Assembly: GCA_900119535.1 (NCBI GenBank)
Contig: FPJT01000010.1
Location: 62,001-126,000 of the forward strand
Direction of reading: 5' to 3'
DNA length: 64,000 nt
DNA from: Ruminococcus sp. XPD3002
GTDB lineage: Bacteria; Bacillota; Clostridia; Oscillospirales; Ruminococcaceae
Shown here: positions 1 to 6,910 of the stretch, one piece after another
Position numbering within the stretch: position 1 is the stretch's first letter
Layout: every line of letters starts with the position of its first letter
Notes under the pieces: model-generated
Database searches by the model: none
What the model saw: only the letters and a program-made list of their open reading frames with translations
Told to the model about the DNA's origin: nothing
Translations under genes and position numbers: made by a program

Positions 1-288
1 CTGATCGCTAATGTTGCAACTACCGCTTCATTCAGTCAGCTGAAATACATCGACGCTCTCAGCCTTAATCACCTCTTCGTTAATCAGACTGTTGTAAACT
101 CCGCTCATCAGAACGGCAAGCGAGTTTTCGTATGGACTGTGGACTCTTCCTCCGATATGCAGCATGTTATTGCTCTCGGAGTGGACAATATTATCACTAA
201 CCGTCCCGAAAAAGCCGCTGAGGCTGTATACTCACGAAGCGTAGGTCAGACAGTTCTCACCGCTGTAAAAACTATTTTCGGAACATAA
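1..288 (+). CDS. Glycerophosphodiester phosphodiesterase, C-terminal part (gene enters from the left edge)
   Basis: Open from base 1 to a TAA at 286-288, giving 95 residues of a C-terminus. The stretch VFVWTVDSSSDMQHVIALGV followed by DNIITNRPEKA is the usual end of the GDPD TIM barrel: the last beta strand (vWTVd) and the G-[VA]-D-x-I-[IT]-[TS]-x-x-P motif. The family hydrolyses glycerophosphodiesters to glycerol-3-phosphate and an alcohol. The N-terminal catalytic HRG motif is outside the window, so activity, signal peptide and membrane segments cannot be judged. The next gene starts 25 bases downstream, so the two may be co-transcribed. Confidence 0.75.
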   Translation: MIANVATTASFSQLKYIDALSLNHLFVNQTVVNSAHQNGKRVFVWTVDSSSDMQHVIALGVDNIITNRPEKAAEAVYSRSVGQTVLTAVKTIFGT

Positions 289-313
289 ACCGCCATAATA
301 AAGGATGAAAACT

Positions 314-2032
314 ATGAATGAGAAAAATGAAGCAAGCATTCTCTTCCCGTATTATGAGGATACGGAATACAAACAGCTTTCAGAGTCCGCTTGTCACGAC
401 CTCGGACTCGATACCCTGTGCAAAACTCTTTCAAACGATCCGAAAGAACAAAGCCTTATCATGAATATCCTTTCAAATATGACCTCCGATCCCCGTGTTG
501 CGGAGTTCAGACACGAGGTCTTCAAGGATATTCTCAGGCTTCCGCGCCTGAGAGAACGCCTTACCGAGCTTTTTGAAAGAATAGAGTTCATAAGGAATTT
601 CAGCACCGTACATAAGGAATACGACGAGAAGCTCGGTCTTTGGCATCTCCTGCACCGACTCGATGAGCTTAATGACTATATCTGCTGCGTCGAAGCTATG
701 AGAGAATGTCTTTCGGATGAGGATATCCGTTCGGCAGGTCTTAAAAAGTTCAAGGAGCATATCGACATCCTCTATGAGGATTCCTGCTTTGAAGCAATGA
801 AAAAGGATATTGCCGAGCTAAAGGAAAAATCCTCAGCAGTTCAGAGCGTTACCCTCGGAGTAAACGTTAATCAGCGCTTCGAGGCTGTAAGTATGGGACT
901 TATCTCCGTAAATGACAAACCGTTCAAAAAGTCGGGAATCGTCAGCAATTTTGCAGACGCTCTCGCTTCAAAGGATAAGATTCACAGCGGTACGGACTGG
1001 GACGGCGATATGCACTATCATCAGGTGGAAAAACAACAGAGCAGCAAGGCTGCGGAATTTATCGAAAGACTTGCAGGTTTTTCCGCTGTAAGAAGCAATC
1101 CGTTTATGGACGCAAGAGTAAGAGCCACAGTTATCAGCGCTCCCGACAGTGACGGCGTAAGCAACTCCACTTTCTATCTGGATAATATACTTAATAAAGT
1201 TCTCGATACCCTTGTGAGAAAGCTTCGCGATACTCTCACAAAATACGCAAATATCACTATACTCAATATATCTCAGGTGATCCCCGAATACATATACTAT
1301 ATAAAGTCAGCCGAATTTATAAGCAGATGCACCGAAAAGGGATTCACTTTCTGCGATCCTGTTATTTCCGATAACGATGCATCCATGCAGGCAAAAGGAC
1401 TCTATAACCTGAAGCTTGCTGTTAACCATGAAAGTATGGCTGATATAGTTCTCAACGATCTCGATTTCGATACAGAACATACCGTTTACATCCTGACAGG
1501 CGCTAACCGCGGCGGTAAAACTACCATAACTCAGGCTGTGGGACTTATGTTCGTTCTTGCTCAGGGCGGTATCTCCGTTCCTGCTTCGTCATTCTCATAT
1601 AATCCCGTTGACTGCATCTACACTCACTTCCCTGCCGACGAGGATAAAACTATGGACCTCGGCAGACTCGGTGAGGAATGTGTAAGATTCAAGGAGATAT
1701 ACTCCGCCTGCACAAAAGACAGCCTTCTCCTTCTTAACGAGACCTTCTCGACCACTTCTTTCGAGGAAGGCTATTACATCGCAAGGGATTCCGTAAAGGC
1801 TATACTCCGGAAGCAGATACGTACTATTTATAACACTCATATGCATAAGCTTGCCGCCGATGCAGAAGAAATGTCTGCGGAGGACAGTCCCGTAAAGGCT
1901 TCCTCTCTGATAGTCAGAAGCGAGGACGGCGTAAGGTCCTTCAAAGTTGAGGTCGCAAGGCCCGAGGGACTTTCATACGCAAGAGATATTGCCGAAAAGT
2001 ACGGTGTTACCTACGAGATGCTCACAAGCTGA
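314..2032 (+). CDS. MutS-family ATPase (MutS domain III/V type, lacking mismatch-recognition domain)
   Basis: 572 residues. The C-terminal third is a MutS domain V ATPase: Walker A TGANRGGKTT near residue 395 (MutS has TGPNMGGKS) and a Walker B-like strand LLLLNETFSTTS near 470 (MutS: LxxxDExxxGTS), followed by YNTHMHKLA in place of the MutS TTHxxxL switch. The N-terminal two thirds are helical and resemble the lever/clamp region; there is no room for the mismatch-binding domain I. It is therefore not canonical MutS or MutS2 (no Smr domain either). In Walker B the usual Asp is Asn (LLNE) while the following Glu is kept. The ATG at 314 is preferred because AAAGG at 300-304 is 9 bases upstream; the ATG at 305 overlaps that site. 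The biological role is unknown; a DNA-structure or repair function is inference from the family. Confidence 0.75.
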   Translation: MNEKNEASILFPYYEDTEYKQLSESACHDLGLDTLCKTLSNDPKEQSLIMNILSNMTSDPRVAEFRHEVFKDILRLPRLRERLTELFERIEFIRNFSTVHKEYDEKLGLWHLLHRLDELNDYICCVEAMRECLSDEDIRSAGLKKFKEHIDILYEDSCFEAMKKDIAELKEKSSAVQSVTLGVNVNQRFEAVSMGLISVNDKPFKKSGIVSNFADALASKDKIHSGTDWDGDMHYHQVEKQQSSKAAEFIERLAGFSAVRSNPFMDARVRATVISAPDSDGVSNSTFYLDNILNKVLDTLVRKLRDTLTKYANITILNISQVIPEYIYYIKSAEFISRCTEKGFTFCDPVISDNDASMQAKGLYNLKLAVNHESMADIVLNDLDFDTEHTVYILTGANRGGKTTITQAVGLMFVLAQGGISVPASSFSYNPVDCIYTHFPADEDKTMDLGRLGEECVRFKEIYSACTKDSLLLLNETFSTTSFEEGYYIARDSVKAILRKQIRTIYNTHMHKLAADAEEMSAEDSPVKASSLIVRSEDGVRSFKVEVARPEGLSYARDIAEKYGVTYEMLTS

Positions 2033-2044
2033 GTACCTCTGTAT

Positions 2045-2051
2045 TTCGACA
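2045..2051 (-). promoter_or_regulatory. Candidate 0A box upstream of spo0A
   Basis: TTCGACA on the plus strand is the reverse complement of TGTCGAA, the Spo0A recognition heptamer known from Bacillus (TGNCGAA). It lies about 115 bases upstream of the spo0A -10 element. A second, one-mismatch copy (TTCGACT) lies at 2084-2090. Autoregulation is inference. Confidence 0.4.
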
Positions 2052-2058
2052 ATTACCC

Positions 2059-2083
2059 GCGTTTTATGACGGCGTTTTATGAC
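2059..2083 (+). repeat. Tandem 12-bp direct repeat
   Basis: GCGTTTTATGAC occurs at 2059-2070 and again at 2072-2083, a 13-base period of a little over one helical turn. It sits between the candidate 0A boxes and the spo0A promoter and could be a regulator-binding site; no protein is assigned. Confidence 0.45.
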
Positions 2084-2141
2084 TTCGACTCTCTGTACGT
2101 TTTTTCTGCCATTACCGTCAAGATACGTTTTTTTATTTCAT

Positions 2142-2170
2142 TGCATTGTGTCTCCTCCTGTGGTAATATA
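2142..2170 (+). promoter_or_regulatory. Sigma-A-like promoter of spo0A
   Basis: TTGCAT at 2142-2147, a 17-base spacer and TAATAT at 2165-2170, followed by a strong ribosome site (AAAGGAGGT, 2185-2193) before the ATG at 2201. Confidence 0.5.
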
Positions 2171-2200
2171 GACTTACTGAACTAAAGGAGGTATAAAATA

Positions 2201-2956
2201 ATGAACAATAAAATTAAAGTGCTTATCGGTGATGATTCTGCAGGAACAGGCGTTAGTCTGGCAAATAAGCTCCGTGAAAAAGGTATCTATGCCTATACAA
2301 GACGCAAAGACTGCGGTATTATAGCGGATTCGGTAAAAAATGATCCACCTGATGCTGTTGTGGTAAGCGTTGACATGAACGGCGGAGATGCTGTTGAGCT
2401 TATGAAAAAGGTCCGCGGTATGGGTGTAAGATTCCCCGTTTTTATCGTAACTTCGGACATCGATAACGAATTCATCGAACGTCAGGTAACTGAAAACGGC
2501 GCTTCCGCTTTCCTTCTGAAGCCATACGATGCGGATGACCTGTATTCCGCTATCGATAAAGCCATCGGCAGCCGTGTGAACAGTCTAAGCGATGATATGG
2601 AGATCGTCGTTACCGACATGATACACCAGCTTGGAGTACCCGCACATATCAAGGGGTATCACTACCTGAGAACTGCGATACTCTATTCCATAGAGGATAA
2701 AAAACTGCTCGAAAGCGTGACTAAGCTCCTTTATCCTACTGTAGCAAATATCTACGATACCACATCTTCAAGAGTGGAACGTGCCATTCGTCACGCAATA
2801 GAAATAGCCTGGGACAGGGGAAACGTCGATATACTCAACTCGTTCTTCGGTTACACCGTTGATACCTGTAAGGGTAAGCCAACTAATTCCGAGTTCATCG
2901 CCCTTATTACGGATAAGCTCCGGCTGCGTTACAAGTCCGCACTGAGAAGAGCCTGA
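2201..2956 (+). CDS. spo0A: Spo0A-family response regulator with a phosphoacceptor-less receiver domain
   Basis: 251 residues. The C-terminal half (about 130-251) is an excellent Spo0A DNA-binding domain: [17 protein letters not shown], then [20 protein letters not shown], then [20 protein letters not shown] and DKLRL. In Bacillus this domain binds 0A boxes and governs sporulation entry. The N-terminal receiver has the acidic pair D11-D12, Thr84 and Lys107, but the phosphorylated Asp position reads VVVSVDMN: Ser56 sits where B. subtilis Spo0A has Asp56 in VLVLDIIMP. Asp58 is two residues later, out of register. The receiver is therefore probably not phosphorylated in the usual way. The linker to the output domain is short. 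It is a single gene with its own promoter and an upstream 0A-box-like site. The family assignment is very secure; function in a possibly asporogenous host is open. Confidence 0.93.
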   Translation: MNNKIKVLIGDDSAGTGVSLANKLREKGIYAYTRRKDCGIIADSVKNDPPDAVVVSVDMNGGDAVELMKKVRGMGVRFPVFIVTSDIDNEFIERQVTENGASAFLLKPYDADDLYSAIDKAIGSRVNSLSDDMEIVVTDMIHQLGVPAHIKGYHYLRTAILYSIEDKKLLESVTKLLYPTVANIYDTTSSRVERAIRHAIEIAWDRGNVDILNSFFGYTVDTCKGKPTNSEFIALITDKLRLRYKSALRRA

Positions 2957-2992
2957 ACCCTGTTCCATTGAAACAGCACGGAGGTGCATATA

Positions 2993-3880
2993 TTGTACAT
3001 CAATAATCCCATTGAAGATACTATCGCAGGAGAATTCAACAAGACCATCTGGAAAAAACTCCACAAAGCCGTGGAGCAGTACCGTCTCATTCAGGAAGGC
3101 GACAAAATTGCTGTCTGCATTTCTGGCGGTAAAGACTCGATGCTCATGGCACTCTGCCTGAGAAGACTCCAGCGGTTCGGGAATATACCCTTCGGGCTGG
3201 AATACATCATTATGGACCCCGGGTACAATCAGGTAAACCTTCAGAAGATACTCGATAATACAAAGCTTCTCGGGATAGATGCTAAGGTCTATCCCACACG
3301 TATTTTCAGTTCCGCAGAAAATACAGAAAAGCATCCCTGTTTCCTGTGCGCCCGTCTCAGACGCGGTTGGCTCTACAAAAAAGCTCAGGAACTCGACTGC
3401 AATAAAATAGCTCTCGGACACCACTTCGATGACGTTATAGAAACTATCCTCATGGGTATGCTGTACGGCTCGCAGATGCAGACCATGATGCCTAAGCTTC
3501 ACAGCGAGAACTATGAAGGTATGGAGCTGATACGTCCGCTGTATCTCGTCAGAGAAGCCGATATCATTAAGTGGACCGAAAGGAACGCTCTCAGCTTCAT
3601 ACGCTGTGCATGCAGTGTCTCGGAGAAAAATGAAGCGGAAGGCAACGGCTCGAAACGTGCAAAGGTCAAGGCTCTGCTCAGTCAGCTGAGAGAGACCGAT
3701 CCCGCTGTTGATATGAATATCTTCCGAAGTGCCGAGAATGTGAACCTTCAGACTCTCATATCCTACCACAAAGGCAACGATCGTCACCACTTCCTTGATG
3801 ACTATGAGGACGGTATGACGATACGAGGAACTTTCAACAAAAAATCAACATCCGGAGAAAAAAATGTTGACAACTGTTGA
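2993..3880 (+). CDS. ttcA: TtcA-like tRNA thiolase (PP-loop ATPase)
   Basis: 295 residues. The PP-loop SGGKDSM near residue 40 adenylates the tRNA base. A CFLC pair (about residue 115) and a later Cys in RCACS (about 205) match the three Cys ligands of the TtcA/TtuA-class Fe-S cluster. GHHFDDVIET is the second PP-loop-superfamily motif. TtcA makes 2-thiocytidine in tRNA; this clostridial branch has not been verified by me to use position 32, so substrate is inference. TTG at 2993 is chosen because GGAGGT (2980-2985) is 7 bases upstream; the in-frame GTG at 2984 lies inside that ribosome site. It follows spo0A by 36 bases and may be co-transcribed. The coding end overlaps the -35 element of the next promoter. 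Confidence 0.82.
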   Translation: MYINNPIEDTIAGEFNKTIWKKLHKAVEQYRLIQEGDKIAVCISGGKDSMLMALCLRRLQRFGNIPFGLEYIIMDPGYNQVNLQKILDNTKLLGIDAKVYPTRIFSSAENTEKHPCFLCARLRRGWLYKKAQELDCNKIALGHHFDDVIETILMGMLYGSQMQTMMPKLHSENYEGMELIRPLYLVREADIIKWTERNALSFIRCACSVSEKNEAEGNGSKRAKVKALLSQLRETDPAVDMNIFRSAENVNLQTLISYHKGNDRHHFLDDYEDGMTIRGTFNKKSTSGEKNVDNC

Positions 3881-3895
3881 GAAGTATGGTATAAT
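3867..3895 (+). promoter_or_regulatory. Consensus sigma-A promoter for a short non-coding transcript
   Basis: TTGACA at 3867-3872, exactly 17 bases, TATAAT at 3890-3895: a perfect consensus. The -35 lies inside the last codons of the ttcA-like gene. No protein gene follows on this strand. Confidence 0.75.
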
Positions 3896-3900
3896 GCTTA

Positions 3901-4106
3901 TAAGAGTATATGTTTTTACCTGTTCATAAGAAAAACAGGATGTTCTATCCTGCTTAAATGAACGGCATTTATACCGACGGGCCATTTCCTCTCAGCGGTA
4001 TTTTATCCGCAGCAAACCCGTCAGATATGATAACCGCTTCTTTAGTTGTAATAATCCCCATACATCACAAACTGCCGCATCTTCACAGGTGCGGCAGTTT
4101 GCTTTT
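3901..4106 (+). ncRNA. Candidate ~205-nt structured non-coding RNA
   Basis: The segment is bounded by a perfect promoter and a perfect intrinsic terminator: CAAACTGCCGCA at 4068-4079 pairs without mismatch with TGCGGCAGTTTG at 4090-4101, followed by CTTTT. Inside, GACGGG (3976-3981) pairs with CCCGTC (4017-4022) around a nested GCGG/CCGC hairpin (3995-4010). The 5' part can form two mutually exclusive hairpins that share CAGG at 3936-3939: CCTGTT/AACAGG (3919-3939) or CAGGA/TCCTG (3936-3952). There is no ribosome site or ORF longer than about 15 codons. It could be a 6S-type RNA, a raiA-type or other orphan RNA, or a riboswitch left without its gene. I do not recognise the family. Confidence 0.55.
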
Positions 4107-4130
4107 ATTATGAAAGTTCGGGAATAACAC

Positions 4131-4217
4131 TCAGATGATATCAGGTGTACAAATTGACAGCATCAGTTTGTTGACAGGTGTCTCGGACATCCTGACAATT
4201 GTTTTATCTTTTTCCAT
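4131..4217 (-). pseudogene. Remnant of a MATE-family efflux transporter gene (first 28 codons only)
   Basis: From an ATG at 4217 behind AGGAG, the minus strand reads MEKDKTIVRM SETPVNKLML SICTPDII and then stops. The phrase SETPVNKLMLSIxxPxII is the typical cytoplasmic N-terminus of MATE multidrug/Na+ antiporters, which are normally about 450 residues long. After the stop no MATE sequence continues; the next bases belong to the ncRNA terminator region. It is most simply a deletion remnant, although a newly short peptide cannot be excluded. Promoter and leader upstream are intact (see 4269-4350). Confidence 0.6.
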
Positions 4218-4230
4218 ATTTTTCTCCTCT

Positions 4231-4257
4231 CTCCGATATCCCTCGGAGTCTTTTTTT
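4231..4257 (+). terminator. Intrinsic terminator, plus strand
   Basis: CTCCGA (4231-4236) and TCGGAG (4243-4248) flank a 6-base loop and are followed by TCTTTTTTT. It may be a second stop for the ncRNA transcript; on the other strand it forms a hairpin in the leader of the MATE remnant. Confidence 0.5.
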
Positions 4258-4261
4258 GCAA

Positions 4262-4350
4262 CAAAAAAAGCGCAAGTCCGAACATGTATCCGGACTTACG
4301 CTTTCGCTACTCGATGCTATTATTTTACCACATCCAGCTTATTTTGTCAA
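4262..4350 (-). promoter_or_regulatory. Promoter plus attenuator-like leader of the MATE remnant
   Basis: On the minus strand TTGACA (4350-4345), 17 bases and TAAAAT (4327-4322) make a near-consensus promoter. The transcript would begin near 4315 and meet a hairpin after about a dozen bases: 4302-4291 pairs with 4280-4269 (AGCGTAAGTCCG with CGGACTTGCGCT, one mismatch) and is followed by a U-tract (4269-4262). This intrinsic terminator lies between promoter and start codon, as in attenuated resistance genes. No ligand or leader peptide is recognised. Confidence 0.55.
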
Positions 4351-4430
4351 AGGACATTGCTACGAATTCTTTCAACATCTTCCGCCATTCATTTGTACCT
4401 GTCCGCTCTGCACCTTGTTTCTCCCCCACT

Positions 4431-4465
4431 CCCCTGCCCGTAAAATAGCCTCAAAGAGGCAGGGG
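4431..4465. repeat. GC-rich inverted repeat in a gene-free stretch
   Basis: CCCCTGCC (4431-4438) and GGCAGGGG (4458-4465) flank a 19-base loop, with further partly paired C- and G-runs outside. The rest of 4351-4700 shows no promoter, RNA gene or ORF that I can support. The palindrome resembles the dispersed intergenic palindromes elsewhere in the window. Confidence 0.45.
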
Positions 4466-4700
4466 GGAGGGGTTAGCTTCGCATGGGAGGGAGGCTGTTG
4501 ACACTGACGGGAGCTGTCCGCACTTCCCGTATAACACAGTACAAAAACGGAAAGAAGAGCAATGTAATATAGTTAAATATGTATTAAAAATGCATATCTG
4601 CGGTTGATAGTCCTGAGATAGAGTAAGACCATATCTCATCTGTCCCGTACTGATGAATGTGTACTTCTGAATGAAAAAAGCTATGACCACATAACAGAAA

Positions 4701-4727
4701 ACGGACGTCCCATGAAAAGACGTCCGT
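4701..4727 (-). terminator. Terminator-like hairpin after trxA
   Basis: ACGGACGTC (4701-4709) and GACGTCCGT (4719-4727) pair perfectly. On the minus strand it follows the trxA stop by about 35 bases, and a short TTTCTGTT tract follows. The T-run is weak. Confidence 0.5.
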
Positions 4728-4763
4728 TATAAAATGGTATTTTCTTGACATAGTAAAAATAGC

Positions 4764-5096
4764 TTACTTCACGTCGGGATAGATCCCCAGAAGGTCGTAA
4801 ACAGCCTCTTTGGAACGGTATCCAACAGCCTGCTGATGGATAGCTCCGTCCTTGACTACAACGAGAAGCGGGATGCTCTCAACACGGAAAGCAGCTGCAA
4901 GCTCGGGCTGCTCGTCAACGTTTACCTTGCCGACTTTTACCTTGCCGTCAAGCTCCTCTGCGATCTCGGCAACGATAGGAGACAGCATTGTGCATGGTCC
5001 GCACCAGCCTGCCCAGAAGTCGAGAAGCACAGGCATACCCTTGTAGTTGCGTACCTCTTCATCAAAATTTTCCTTGGTTATTACTACTTCGTTCAT
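4764..5096 (-). CDS. trxA: Thioredoxin
   Basis: 110 residues, the normal size of a single-domain thioredoxin. The active site WAGWCGPC is near residues 28-35, the cis-Pro motif SIPLLVV follows at about 75, and a C-terminal GY plus helix closes the fold. It reduces protein disulfides in the cytoplasm. Its start codon overlaps the stop of the upstream FTR-like gene by ATGA (5093-5096), so the two are translationally coupled. That pairing suggests the thioredoxin receives electrons from the Fe-S protein, which is inference from context. Confidence 0.95.
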   Translation of the reverse strand: MNEVVITKENFDEEVRNYKGMPVLLDFWAGWCGPCTMLSPIVAEIAEELDGKVKVGKVNVDEQPELAAAFRVESIPLLVVVKDGAIHQQAVGYRSKEAVYDLLGIYPDVK

Positions 5097-5326
5097 ATTG
5101 AACCTCCATTCTGTGGTGTTTTTTCGTCATCAAGTGATTTGTAGTAGAGCATACAATGACAGAAGCCTTCAAACTCGGGATCAGCTATCTGATCGCGGAA
5201 CTCCTTGCACATACATTTGTTCTCGGGAGTCCTTGCCAGCCGGCACGGACAGTAGCCGTCCTTCATTTTAAGTCCTTCTTTTATTCTTGCTACTACTTCT
5301 TTGTCGGGATTGAGTGTAACTTTCAT
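5093..5326 (-). CDS. Ferredoxin-thioredoxin reductase catalytic subunit-like Fe-S protein
   Basis: 77 residues with three CxC pairs: CPC (26-28), CMC (38-40) and CHC (56-58), then LYYK. CHC near the C-terminus and CPC at the front are hallmarks of the FTR beta/catalytic family, which uses a 4Fe-4S cluster and adjacent disulfide to reduce thioredoxin with ferredoxin electrons. Pair spacing is not that of plant FTR, so this is the compact bacterial/archaeal form. The start is the ATG at 5326, with GGAGGTAGG just upstream. A longer reading would begin inside the repeat element. It is operonic with trxA. Confidence 0.75.
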   Translation of the reverse strand: MKVTLNPDKEVVARIKEGLKMKDGYCPCRLARTPENKCMCKEFRDQIADPEFEGFCHCMLYYKSLDDEKTPQNGGSI

Positions 5327-5390
5327 TGCCCTACCTCCTCCACACGGGATCACTTTAAGTGCTATACTCTTGTGAGCTGCATGTATATCT

Positions 5391-5608
5391 ATTGAGGGAA
5401 ACCCTTTTGAAAAAGGGTTCTCCCTCAAACTCCCTTCCTAAAACTTTCGCCTTGAAATTTTCAGCCTGATATATCCCTCTGCTATAACTATCAGGCACAA
5501 TTATTAACTTTGGTGAGGGATATATCAGGCTGAAAATTTGGAGCAAAAAGTCTTTGGAAAGGGGGTGCGGGGGAAGAACCTTTCCTCAGAAAGGTTTGCC
5601 CCCGATAA
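5391..5608. repeat. Dispersed inverted-repeat element, copy A (218 bp)
   Basis: It shares nearly its whole length with copy B at 30908-31123. Components: an outer hairpin (GAGGG...CCCTC, 5394-5426), a central perfect 25-bp inverted repeat (arms 5455-5479 and 5515-5539, 35-base loop), weaker pairing of the C-rich and G-rich segments outside it, and a right-hand hairpin (GGGG-AACCTTTC with GAAAGGTT-CCCC, about 5569-5604). The arms are conserved between copies but the central loop is not. It lies between the flavodiiron gene and the FTR-like gene. No transposase or target-site duplication is evident. Confidence 0.8.
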
Positions 5609-5654
5609 GTACACATGTAACACTCCACAGGAGTATGCCCTTAAAATGATTCAA

Positions 5655-6815
5655 TTATTTCATGAGCTCGTCTGCGAGAGCTTCGATCTGTGCAATATTT
5701 TCAGCCTTGACTGCTGACTTGATAGATACTGTTGTATCTGTCCATGTGATATTCTTCGACTTCTCGAACATTCCTTTCATTACCTTTGCAGCCATTGGTG
5801 CCCATGAGCCATTTTCGATAAGTCCGATGGTCTTGTTCTGATAATTTCTCTCTGTGAGGTCAAGAATAAAATGCTTCATGAACGGGAAGATGTCAGCATT
5901 GTATGTTGTTGTTGCAAGTACAAGCTTTCCGTAGCGGAAGCCGTCCTCTACACACTCTGCCATGTCCTCTCTTGCAAGGTCAGCTATTGCTACCTTCGGG
6001 CAGCCCTTCTCTGTGAGCTTTTCAGCAAGAAGCTCTGCTGCCTTCTTTGTGTTGCCGTATACAGAAGTGTAAGCAATGAATACGCCCTCTGACTCAACTC
6101 CGTAGCTTGACCATGTATTATAAAGTCCAAGATAGTATCCGAGGTCTTCCTTAAGAACAGGTCCGTGAAGCGGACAAATTGTCTGTATATCCAGTGCAGC
6201 TGCCTTCTTGAGAACTGCCTGAACCTGCATACCGTACTTTCCTACGATACCGAAATAGTAACGGCGAGCTTCACATGCCCAGTCCTCTTCAACGTCCAGA
6301 GCTCCGAACTTGCCGAATGCGTCCGCTGAGAACAGCACCTTATCAGTTGAATCGTATGTGAACATTACCTCTGGCCAGTGTACCATTGGTGCAAATACAA
6401 ATGTGAGCTTATGCTTTCCAAGGTCGAGAGTGTCGCCTTCCTTGACTTCAAGCTTCTTGTCGCCGAGGTCAAGTCCCTCGAAGAAATTAGCCATGAATCC
6501 GAATGTCTTGTTGTTGCCTACAACTACTGTATCAGGGTATTCCTTAAGGAAATTGAGGATATTTGCCGAGTGATCGGGCTCCATGTGCTGTACGATAAGG
6601 TAATCGGGCTTACGTCCGTCAAGCACCTCACGGAGATTTGCAAGCCACTGATCTGTGAAATTAGCATCTACTGTATCGAAAACAGCGATCTTTTCGTCCA
6701 TGATAGCGTATGAGTTGTAAGCCATGCCGTTAGGTACGATGTACTGTCCCTCAAAGAGATCCAGATCGTGATCGTTAACGCCTATATAGAAAATATCGTT
6801 TGTTACATTATTCAT
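5655..6815 (-). CDS. fprA: Flavodiiron protein (A-type flavoprotein, FprA-like)
   Basis: 386 residues. The N-terminal beta-lactamase-like domain (1-250) carries the di-iron ligands HMEPDHS (near 82), HWPEV (near 147) and the SADAFG region (near 165), with a final HGP near 223. The C-terminal flavodoxin domain binds FMN through YTSVYGNTKKA (near 255). FDPs reduce O2 to water or NO to N2O in anaerobes. The length is normal and no rubredoxin fusion is present. The start at 6815 has GAGGT upstream. The upstream region contains a perfect 12-bp inverted repeat (6858-6891), a plausible operator. Confidence 0.93.
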   Translation of the reverse strand: MNNVTNDIFYIGVNDHDLDLFEGQYIVPNGMAYNSYAIMDEKIAVFDTVDANFTDQWLANLREVLDGRKPDYLIVQHMEPDHSANILNFLKEYPDTVVVGNNKTFGFMANFFEGLDLGDKKLEVKEGDTLDLGKHKLTFVFAPMVHWPEVMFTYDSTDKVLFSADAFGKFGALDVEEDWACEARRYYFGIVGKYGMQVQAVLKKAAALDIQTICPLHGPVLKEDLGYYLGLYNTWSSYGVESEGVFIAYTSVYGNTKKAAELLAEKLTEKGCPKVAIADLAREDMAECVEDGFRYGKLVLATTTYNADIFPFMKHFILDLTERNYQNKTIGLIENGSWAPMAAKVMKGMFEKSKNITWTDTTVSIKSAVKAENIAQIEALADELMK

Positions 6816-6857
6816 AATTATACCTCGATTCTTGATTTTTATAATTTTGACAGTTAC

Positions 6858-6891
6858 ATTATATCATAAAAGCGAAGCGTTATGATATAAT
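6858..6891. promoter_or_regulatory. 12-bp perfect inverted repeat, candidate operator of fprA
   Basis: ATTATATCATAA (6858-6869) and TTATGATATAAT (6880-6891) are perfect inverse copies separated by 10 bases. Each strand presents a TATAAT at the outer end, so a promoter -10 is embedded in the repeat. It lies 43 bases upstream of the fprA ATG. The sequence is A/T-rich like PerR or Fur-family sites but is not a clean match to either. Confidence 0.45.
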
Positions 6892-6910
6892 TGTCCGATA
6901 TGCAGGGAGC

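Noticed and set aside
4135..4501. Overlapping plus-strand ORFs in 4135-4501
   Set aside because: No ribosome site and composition of a non-coding region; better explained by the terminator, MATE remnant and hairpins there.
5327..5428. Upstream extension of the FTR-like protein into the repeat element
   Set aside because: The extension translates repeat DNA, is not family-like, and the ATG at 5326 has a better ribosome site.
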